From: CAZKUN01 sp964555935
GTDB taxonomy: Bacteria > Armatimonadota > Zipacnadia > Zipacnadales > VGFC01
DNA: 31,824 bases
Reading direction: 5' to 3'
Assembly (NCBI GenBank): GCA_964555935.1
Contig: CAZKUN010000091.1
Location: 1 to 31,824, forward strand
Position 1 is the stretch's first letter. Each line of letters starts with the position of its first letter. Under the pieces are notes generated by a model that saw only the letters and a list, made by a program, of their open reading frames with translations, was not told the DNA's origin and did no database searches. The position numbers and the translations under genes are program-made. Positions 26,701 through 31,824 of this stretch are shown piece by piece.

Positions 26701-27199
26701 CCTCGCTCCCCGCGTGCTCAGTGAGGTCAAACTCGTAGTCGCGCCACTCGGCCTCGGCGTGGTGCTCGTTGAGCAATTCCGTCTCTTCGCCGCCCGCGAT
26801 CAGCGCGCAGCTAAACGTGACGCCATCGCTCTTATCAGGCACGGCGACATCCGGGCGCATCGTAATCCCAAAGGAGAGCGTGATCGGGTCGGAATCGGGC
26901 AACTGCAGCGCATACTCAACGAAGGCGCGACCGGGTCCTCCGTGCCACGGGGAGTGTATCAGCATGGCATCGCGCCCGAGAACGTGCTCGTGCGGGACGT
27001 AAGAGATCCCGCTGACCTCGTGGAAGTGCCCGAGCCATGACGCAGGCATCTCAACCACGTCCGCGCCGTATGGCTGATAGGCAACGCGATAGATGCCGAT
27101 GTCGCCGAGCAGCGTCTCGCCCGGCGGGATCGCGACGGGCTGGGCGGTTGCGGCTGCGGGGCAAACGAGCAACGCGAACGCTGCAATGCGTGGCGACAT
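23778..27199 (-). CDS. Large exported GH101/DUF5696-like glycosidase-like protein, interrupted by an assembly gap
   Basis: The ATG at 27199 has AGGAGG six bases upstream and a signal peptide (MSPRIAAFALLVCPAAATAQP). The first part (27199-26276, about 308 aa) holds a beta-sandwich ('EWRDYEFDLTEHAGSEVTLRLQVEPG'). After 10 N the protein resumes in another frame at 'VPARGGELVSLELSDDG' and runs to the stop at 23778-23780. The two parts join without a break in sense, so the frame change reflects unknown true gap length, not a real mutation. The barrel shows 'YLDVHTCVPPWH' (Asp codon at 25343-25341) and 'GPLFGEGWNHFYWAGKVDG' (Glu codon at 25199-25197), an arrangement like the nucleophile and acid/base of GH101 and relatives; this assignment is inference. 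A C-terminal beta region follows. Total length is near 1140 aa. Substrate is unknown. Confidence 0.78.
26266..26275. other. Assembly gap (10 N)
   Basis: Ten consecutive N interrupt the GH101-like gene. Ten is a placeholder length; the reading frame differs on the two sides, so the true number of missing bases is not 10 (modulo 3), or flanking bases are wrong. Confidence 0.98.
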
Positions 27200-27350
27200 G
27201 ACGGCCTCCTGGTACGGTTGGGCAACAGGCGGAAGTGATTCATGCGCGGCAACGCGAAATCCTCTGTCACCAGCACGAGGCCGCGTGAGGGCCCAAGCCG
27301 AATGCAGGTGTTGGAGCAGTAGCGCACCACAGACACCGGGAGGCTCCATG

Positions 27351-28844
27351 ATGCGGTTGATTACACGGGTGACCCAACATACGCTCGCGCTGGCACTGCT
27401 GCTCATCCCCATTGCCGGTCAGGCGCAATACGTCACCATACTGCACTTCAACGACTTCCACGGACACCTTCTGCCAAAGCAGCAGGATGACGAGAGCATC
27501 GGGGGCATGGCGCGCCTGGCGACGATGGTAAACGAGACTCGCGCGTGGAACGAGCCGCACAACGTCACCACGCTGCTGCTGGAAGCGGGCGACATCCTGC
27601 AAGGCACGCCGCTGTCGACCGTATTCCAGGGCGAGCCGGATTTCATCTGCCTGAACATGATCGGCGTCGACGTCATGGCCGTCGGCAACCATGAGTTCGA
27701 CTTCGGTCAGGAGAATCTGCACGAGCGGATGCAGCAGGCAGTGTTCCCCATCGTCAGCGCGAACATCGAATACGCGAACACGATGGAGTTGTTCACGGAG
27801 GCCTACGCCACCACCGAGATTGAGGGCGTGCCCGCGCTGATCTTCGGCGTCACCAGCGAGGACACGCCGATCGAGAGCAACGCGAAGAACGTCGTGGGAT
27901 TGAAGTTCCGAAACCCGACCGAGGTGGCCCGCGAGATCGTCGCGGAACATGGCGATGACTACCCGATCATCATCGCGCTCACGCACATCGGCCTCAAGCA
28001 GGACCTGGAACTCGCCGAGGCCGTGGATGGCATCGATATCATCATCGGCGGTCACAGCAACGATGTGGTTGAGAAGCCGATCGTCGTCGGCGACACGCTG
28101 GTCTGTATGGCCGGCGGAGAGAACGAGTACCTCGGGCAGTTGGATGTCTACTTCAACGACGGCGATATCGTCAAACACCGAGGCTTCCTGCGTAGCGTCG
28201 ATTCGTCCGTTCCGGAGGATCCGGAGATAGTGGCGGTCGTCGCCCACTACGCGGAGCAGTTGAACGAAGAGATCAAGCGCGTGGTCGCGACGAGCAACGT
28301 GCCGCTCGATGGCGTCCGCGACAACCTCCGTAGCGGCGAGACGAACCTGGGCGATCTGATCGCCGACATACTCCTGCGTTTCAGCGAGGCGGACGTTGCG
28401 GTCATGAATGGCGGCGGCATCCGAGCGGGGATCGACAAGGGCCCCATCACCGTCGAGGAGATCATGAGCGTGCTGCCCTTCGGCAACGAACTCGCCACAG
28501 TCGAGGTGACGGGCGCCGTGCTGATGGACATGCTGGATTTTGTGGCCGCTCTCCCAAGGCCCGATGGCGGCTTCCTCCAGGTGGCGGGCGTGTCGCTCAC
28601 GATCACCGGTGACGAAGCCTCGGACGTGAAGGTCGGCGGGGAGGCGCTGAACGAGGACGAGACCTACAAGCTCGCCTTGCCGGAGTTCCTCCTGACGGGC
28701 GGGAACGGCTACACGATGTTCGCCGATAGCGCGGACCCCAGGTACCTCGGCACGACAATCAGCTCGATCGTGCTGGACGCGCTGCAGGGAATGCAGACCG
28801 TCGACCAGGAAGCGGACGGAAGGATCGTGGTCACGCAGCCATGA
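27351..28844 (+). CDS. Exported 5'-nucleotidase / 2',3'-cyclic phosphodiesterase family metallophosphatase (UshA/YfkN-like)
   Basis: The product is 497 aa. GGGAGG lies 7 bases before the ATG at 27351 and 4 before the adjacent ATG at 27348. A signal peptide (MRLITRVTQHTLALALLLIPIAGQAQ) starts here; the longer open frame from 27093 runs antisense through the divergent gene and is rejected. Residues of about 28-300 are a calcineurin-like phosphoesterase domain: Asp35 and His37 in 'HFNDFHGH', 'EAGDILQGTP', Asn113-His114 in 'GNHEFD', 'ALTHIG' and 'IIGGHSND', which supply the dimetal ligands. Residues of about 320-480 are the 5'-nucleotidase C-terminal substrate domain with 'MNGGGIRAGI' and 'TGGNGYTMF'. 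Periplasmic dephosphorylation of nucleotides is expected. The stop overlaps the ATG at 28841 of the small lipoprotein frame. Confidence 0.93.
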   Translation: MRLITRVTQHTLALALLLIPIAGQAQYVTILHFNDFHGHLLPKQQDDESIGGMARLATMVNETRAWNEPHNVTTLLLEAGDILQGTPLSTVFQGEPDFICLNMIGVDVMAVGNHEFDFGQENLHERMQQAVFPIVSANIEYANTMELFTEAYATTEIEGVPALIFGVTSEDTPIESNAKNVVGLKFRNPTEVAREIVAEHGDDYPIIIALTHIGLKQDLELAEAVDGIDIIIGGHSNDVVEKPIVVGDTLVCMAGGENEYLGQLDVYFNDGDIVKHRGFLRSVDSSVPEDPEIVAVVAHYAEQLNEEIKRVVATSNVPLDGVRDNLRSGETNLGDLIADILLRFSEADVAVMNGGGIRAGIDKGPITVEEIMSVLPFGNELATVEVTGAVLMDMLDFVAALPRPDGGFLQVAGVSLTITGDEASDVKVGGEALNEDETYKLALPEFLLTGGNGYTMFADSADPRYLGTTISSIVLDALQGMQTVDQEADGRIVVTQP

Positions 28845-28879
28845 GCAAGGCGATTGCCGCGCTCGGGGAGGCCCAACAG

Positions 28880-29281
28880 ATGAGAGCAATGCGAGCCGCG
28901 ATGGTCGGCGTGCTGCTGCTATGCATTGGCGGGTGCGGAGGCGGAACGAGTTCTCCATGGGGCCTTGACCCGCAGATCCAGGGACTCTGGGACCTGATCG
29001 AGATGACTGAGGATGGCTTCCCCGTGTTCTTCAGGGGCAAGACCATGAGCTTCGCGGCGGACGGGGCCATGCGGTCTGACACCTTCTCAGGCGCCTGGTC
29101 GATCGGAACATATCGCACGCGGCCTGGGAAGCTCAACTACACGATCACAGATTCCAGCGATCCGTCGAACATAGGCGTCAGATCCACCATAACGTATGCC
29201 GTGGTCGGGAACACGCTCACGCTCGAGGGCCCGGCCGAGGGGCACTACTACGTCACCATATTCAGACGGAGCGGACCGTAA
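28880..29281 (+). CDS. Small lipoprotein, lipocalin-like beta-barrel
   Basis: The product is 133 aa from the ATG at 28880, eight bases after GGGGAGG. An in-frame ATG at 28841 that overlaps the stop of the nucleotidase gene (ATGA) gives a 146-aa form; the internal start is preferred because the signal peptide then begins directly. The lipobox is IGG-Cys19, so the protein is probably acylated and membrane anchored. The mature part is beta-rich: 'GLWDLIEMTEDG', 'KTMSFAADGAMRSDTFSGAWSIG', 'TLTLEGPAEGHYYVTIFRR', as in small lipocalin-like outer lipoproteins of the 'ligand-free' type. No specific family is recognised. It is likely co-expressed with the nucleotidase gene. Confidence 0.75.
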   Translation: MRAMRAAMVGVLLLCIGGCGGGTSSPWGLDPQIQGLWDLIEMTEDGFPVFFRGKTMSFAADGAMRSDTFSGAWSIGTYRTRPGKLNYTITDSSDPSNIGVRSTITYAVVGNTLTLEGPAEGHYYVTIFRRSGP

Positions 29282-29331
29282 GCCCGACCGAAAGACGTAG
29301 ATCAGGCGCGAGGGACATCGGACGGATTTCA

Positions 29332-29460
29332 GCGGCCATGGAGAGTCGCTGCGGGCAGCTACAACAGGCACCGCGAGCTGGGACCGGTCCGGGGGCGCCG
29401 CCGTGCCGCTGCGCGGAGACAGAGGAATAGCCGCCTGATTCGCGAATTGCCCATGGCCGC
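29332..29460 (+). ncRNA. Candidate structured 5' leader of the MtaA/UroD-like gene
   Basis: GCGGCCATGG (29332-29341) and CCATGGCCGC (29451-29460) form a perfect 10-bp outer stem that closes a 109-base interior. Inside I can pair GCTG 29348-29351 with CAGC 29356-29359; CAGGC 29365-29369 with GCCTG 29433-29437; CCGCGAGC 29371-29378 with GCT plus CGCGG 29408-29416 (one bulged G); and the palindromes GGACCGGTCC at 29381-29390 and ATTCGCGAAT at 29438-29447. The structure ends 33 bases before the start codon of the UroD-like gene. I could not match it to a known riboswitch class from memory; B12-box and SAM motifs are absent. The remaining sequence of 29282-29493 holds no gene. Confidence 0.4.
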
Positions 29461-29493
29461 GCAGTCGGCTCCGCCCAATCCAGGAGACACGTA

Positions 29494-30654
29494 ATGACTG
29501 ACTCAGTACCCCAGGACGGAATCCACGCGTTGGTGCCCCGCGAAGAAATGGTGGAGGGCGCCCGCAAACTCCGCGACACCTATGCGGTCACCCCCGGCGC
29601 GCCACTCTACAAGAAGGAGTTCGGCTACTACTCCCTCGATGCGTGGAAAGAGCAGGGCATGCCGCAAGATGTGCCCTACAACGAATTGTTCGACTTCGAT
29701 CCGCCCGGACAGCACAGCCTCGGTCAGCTCGGTTGGTGTGAGGCGGCCTTCATCCCGTGTTACGAGGAGAAGGTCATCGAAGACCGCGGCGACCACGAGG
29801 TCGTGCAGGACTACGCCGGCCGACACGTGCTGTACTTCAAGGGCCGACGCCATGGTTTCATGCCCGACTACCTCGACCATCCCGTCAAGGACTGGAAGAC
29901 GTGGGAGGAGGACGTCAAGTGGCGCCTCGAGCCGGATTCACCCGAGCGCTACGCCGACCTCGACCAGCGTATGGAAGCCGCGAAAGCCGCCGCCGGCCAG
30001 GGCATGATGATGGTGCAGGGGCTGATCGGCGGGTACATGTACCTGCGCAGCCTGGTCGGGCCGGAGGAAATCCTCTACGTGTTCCACGACGATCCAAAGC
30101 TCGTGCATGACTGCATGGCGACGTGGTGTGAGTTATCGAATGCGATCATCGCGAAGCACCAGGAACACGTGACGATCGATGAGGTCTTCCTCGCCGAGGA
30201 CATCTGCTACAACCACGGGCCGCTGATCTCGCCGGCGATGATGCGCGAGTTCCTCATGCCGTATTACCAGCAGGTCATCAGCAACCTGAGGTCGCGCCAG
30301 ATCGACAAGACCCGGCATCTCTACTGCCACGTCGACACGGATGGGTTCGCCGATCCCACGATCCCCGTCTACGGCGAAATGGGCATGGATGTCATGAGCC
30401 CGTTTGAGGTCGCCTCGAACTGCGACGTGATCAGATCAGGCCAGGAGTACCCGAATCTCGTCATCTCCGGTGGTATCGATAAGCGCATCCTCGCATCGGG
30501 GCGCGCGGCGATTGACGAGATGCTCGAGCGCATCATCCCCGCCATGCGCGAGCGCGGCGGCTTCATCCCGACATGCGATCACGGCGTGCCGCCGGAAGTC
30601 CCGTATGAGGACTACGTCTACCATCGCAAACGCGTCGTGGAGCTGGGTGGGTGA
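29494..30654 (+). CDS. Uroporphyrinogen decarboxylase-family protein (MtaA-type methyltransferase-like)
   Basis: The product is 386 aa from the ATG at 29494, with AGGAGA upstream. The body is the URO-D/MtaA barrel: 'GLIGGYMYLRSLVGPEEILYVFHDDP', 'VFLAEDICYNHGPLISPAMMREFLMPYY', 'YCHVDTDG', 'DVMSPFEVASNCDV', 'ISGGIDKRILASG' (Gly326-Lys330) and 'FIPTCDHGVPPEVPYEDYVYH' with Cys361-Asp-His363. True HemE proteins carry different substrate-binding signatures, and haem genes are absent, so methyl-group transfer to a corrinoid or thiol, or an unassigned role, is more likely. Such paralogues are abundant in Hydrogenedentota- and Poribacteria-like genomes and mostly uncharacterised. No corrinoid protein or partner methyltransferase is adjacent. 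The leader just upstream looks highly structured. Confidence 0.88.
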   Translation: MTDSVPQDGIHALVPREEMVEGARKLRDTYAVTPGAPLYKKEFGYYSLDAWKEQGMPQDVPYNELFDFDPPGQHSLGQLGWCEAAFIPCYEEKVIEDRGDHEVVQDYAGRHVLYFKGRRHGFMPDYLDHPVKDWKTWEEDVKWRLEPDSPERYADLDQRMEAAKAAAGQGMMMVQGLIGGYMYLRSLVGPEEILYVFHDDPKLVHDCMATWCELSNAIIAKHQEHVTIDEVFLAEDICYNHGPLISPAMMREFLMPYYQQVISNLRSRQIDKTRHLYCHVDTDGFADPTIPVYGEMGMDVMSPFEVASNCDVIRSGQEYPNLVISGGIDKRILASGRAAIDEMLERIIPAMRERGGFIPTCDHGVPPEVPYEDYVYHRKRVVELGG

Positions 30655-30664
30655 ACGGCCGAGG

Positions 30665-31117
30665 CTACCAGGTGCGATACATCGTGCCCTCAGTGCTGAG
30701 CAGCGTGGACTTGCTGCGGACCCAACCCGTCCTCTTCTTGTAGGCCCAATTACTCTTGCCCGTCATGACGTCGGTCGGCAACTTGCCGTCGGGCGTCCAG
30801 AGGTATGGGCCCCGAAAATCGGCCTTGACGATGCGGAATCTGCTGCCGTCGCCCGCCGATCGGGCCCTCTTTGGGGCTTTCTCGCGCACCAGGTCCTTGA
30901 GCTTGTCCGGGTGGCCGCCAAGGTCCGCGCGGAAGGCCTCGACGGCATGTCTGAGTTCGTACAGGTCCCCGCGAAGCTGCGCCTCATTAGCGAGCCTGCC
31001 CACACCCAGCAGTCGCGGGACGACCATCATCGCCAGAATCGCGATGACGAGCATAACGATGAGTGCCTCTATTAGCGTGAAGCCTTGCTCGCGTCGTAGC
31101 GTCGTAGCCACGCGCAT
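30665..31117 (-). CDS. Type II secretion GspG-like pseudopilin
   Basis: The product is 150 aa from the ATG at 31117, just after an AGGGGGGA run; the longer frame to 31258 is rejected because the class III leader must be short. The leader MRVATTLRREQG is followed by cleavage at Gly12|Phe13, 'FTLIEALIVMLVIAILAMMVVP' with Glu17 at mature position 5, the prepilin peptidase and methylation signature. A helix and then 'RGPYLWTPDGKLPTDVMTGKSNWAYKK' resemble the major pseudopilin GspG C-terminal half. It would sit in the inner membrane and assemble into a short pseudopilus. No other T2SS gene is in the window, so it may be an orphan minor pilin. It is divergent from the heparinase-like gene. Confidence 0.87.
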   Translation of the reverse strand: MRVATTLRREQGFTLIEALIVMLVIAILAMMVVPRLLGVGRLANEAQLRGDLYELRHAVEAFRADLGGHPDKLKDLVREKAPKRARSAGDGSRFRIVKADFRGPYLWTPDGKLPTDVMTGKSNWAYKKRTGWVRSKSTLLSTEGTMYRTW

Positions 31118-31231
31118 TCCCCCCTGAGTGGCGCTACTGCGCGCCAGGTTCCTTATACCACACCGTGGCGGGCCCTCCCCCAGGCGATGGCCCCCCGGTG
31201 TGAGCCAACACGCTCGGAACGGAGGAAAACA

Positions 31232-31294
31232 GTGCGAGTGAGACGCAAGTCCAGGCAACTGAAGCGCTGCGACACCGGAGGTCTGCTCACGTGA
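31232..31294 (+). CDS. Possible 20-aa leader peptide overlapping the heparinase-like gene
   Basis: GTG at 31232 is preceded by GGAGG (31221-31225) with a 6-base spacer and opens 20 codons (MRVRRKSRQLKRCDTGGLLT) ending in TGA at 31292-31294. This stop overlaps the GTG start of the downstream gene (GTGA). The first 12 residues carry seven Arg or Lys. The downstream gene's own GGAGGT (31277-31282) lies inside this ORF, so ribosome passage could open or block it. Chance remains possible because any GTGA start creates such an ending; the good ribosome binding site is what makes it worth listing. Confidence 0.35.
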   Translation: MRVRRKSRQLKRCDTGGLLT

Positions 31295-31824
31295 CCCGCT
31301 CTACACTGGGCGCGCTCGCCCTGACGGCAATGCTCCCGCTGACGGCCATCAAGCCAGGCCAAACACAACGTCCGGGGACGCCCCACGGGGAGATCCACAG
31401 GCTCCCCATCCCCGAGACGCTCCCCGACCACCCGCGCGTCTTCTGCACGCAGGCGGACCTGGATCGGATCCATCGCGATCTCGCTGCGGATGATGCCTAC
31501 ACTGTGGCGGTCGTGGAGCGTATTCGCGCCTCGGCCGAGGGCAAACTGACGCGTGACGCGGACTTCACGGCGAAGCCCGCCGACGCCGCCGACACGACCG
31601 ACGCCGCCACGCTGGCCCAGGCGTATGCGCTAACGGGCGAGGAGCGATTCGGGCTGCGGTGCCGCGAGGTGCTCCTGGCGCTGGCGGATGTCTATCCAAC
31701 GCTCGAGACGACAGGATCCAGCGGCAGACTGCACGACAGCACCCTCCGCGAAGGCCCTCTTGCGGTGAACTGCGCGATGGCCTACGACCTGGTGGCAAAC
31801 GCCCCATTCATGACCGACGCCGAC
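31291..31824 (+). CDS. Heparinase II/III or alginate-lyase-like exported protein (3' end cut by window edge)
   Basis: The frame is open from GTG 31291, eight bases after GGAGGT, to the last base (178 codons). The signal peptide is MTRSTLGALALTAMLPLTAI. The mature start 'LPDHPRVFCTQADLDRIHRDLA' is the usual N-terminal signature of heparinase II/III-type polysaccharide lyases, followed by helices of the alpha-toroid ('ATLAQAYALTGEERFGLRCREVLLALADVYP', 'AVNCAMAYDLVANAP'). The catalytic beta region lies beyond the window, so activity cannot be judged. Cleavage of a uronic-acid-containing polysaccharide by beta-elimination is expected if the rest is intact. Divergent from the pseudopilin gene. Confidence 0.82.
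   Translation, partial: MTRSTLGALALTAMLPLTAIKPGQTQRPGTPHGEIHRLPIPETLPDHPRVFCTQADLDRIHRDLAADDAYTVAVVERIRASAEGKLTRDADFTAKPADAADTTDAATLAQAYALTGEERFGLRCREVLLALADVYPTLETTGSSGRLHDSTLREGPLAVNCAMAYDLVANAPFMTDAD

Noticed and set aside
27093..27350. Extended N-terminus of the 5'-nucleotidase starting at 27093
   Set aside because: The extension overlaps the start of the divergent GH101-like gene, and a good ribosome binding site and signal peptide begin at 27348/27351.
27267..28958. Minus-strand open frame of 563 codons
   Set aside because: It is antisense to the 5'-nucleotidase gene, whose metal motifs are unmistakable; the antisense product has no recognisable domains.
29332..29460. Cobalamin riboswitch upstream of the UroD-like gene
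   Set aside because: A cobalamin-type element was considered because of the MtaA-like context, but the B12 box and the conserved GCCACTG core are not present; kept only as an unassigned structured leader.

Overview
This is a GC-rich (by eye roughly 60-65%) bacterial scaffold with tightly packed genes, many signal peptides, two Tat-type leaders and several polysaccharide-active or glycosidase-like proteins. A HzsA-related multihaem protein, a DUF4838 protein, a DUF6259 protein, a Tat-exported Gfo/Idh/MocA oxidoreductase, a sulfatase and a MtaA/UroD-like protein occur together. This mix is typical of uncultured Planctomycetota, Hydrogenedentota, Poribacteria or Armatimonadota-like bacteria; the sequence does not let me choose between them. 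A run of 10 N at 26266-26275 shows that this is a draft assembly.

Left block (1-10829, all minus strand, read right to left): an exported TIM-barrel glycosidase-like protein (10829-9714), an RpfG-type REC/HD-GYP response regulator (9450-8062), a DUF6259 glycosidase-like protein with a carbohydrate-binding-like region (8014-5396), a HzsA-related protein with a discoidin domain, a propeller and three CXXCH motifs (5329-1799), and a DUF4838 protein running off the left end (1802-1). The last two overlap by ATGA. This looks like one c-di-GMP-associated operon for extracellular or periplasmic glycan work.

Middle block (10924-18968, plus strand): a PKD plus FG-GAP exported protein, a Tat-exported Gfo/Idh/MocA oxidoreductase followed by a clear hairpin terminator, then a 931-aa alpha-toroid glycosidase-like protein overlapping by ATGA with a 560-aa TIM-barrel glycosidase-like protein.

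Right block: a minus-strand pair of formylglycine-type sulfatase and CNNM/CorC-type membrane protein (21749-19002). Divergent from it are an MsAcT-like SGNH esterase and a free methionine-(R)-sulfoxide reductase-like GAF protein. A convergent LuxR-type response regulator and a large GH101/DUF5696-like protein interrupted by the N gap follow on the minus strand. Divergent from that are an exported 5'-nucleotidase-family enzyme overlapping a small lipoprotein, then a MtaA/UroD-like protein preceded by a strikingly structured leader. The window ends with a lone GspG-like pseudopilin (minus) and the start of a heparinase/alginate-lyase-like gene (plus) that may be coupled to a 20-codon leader ORF.

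No rRNA, tRNA, CRISPR array or insertion sequence was recognised. No gene-free stretch exceeds 300 bases; the longest are 9487-9713, 29282-29493, 14305-14493 and 31118-31290, and each is described below. The most unusual items are the leader upstream of the MtaA/UroD-like gene, the haem protein embedded in a glycan operon, and the possible leader peptide of the heparinase-like gene.
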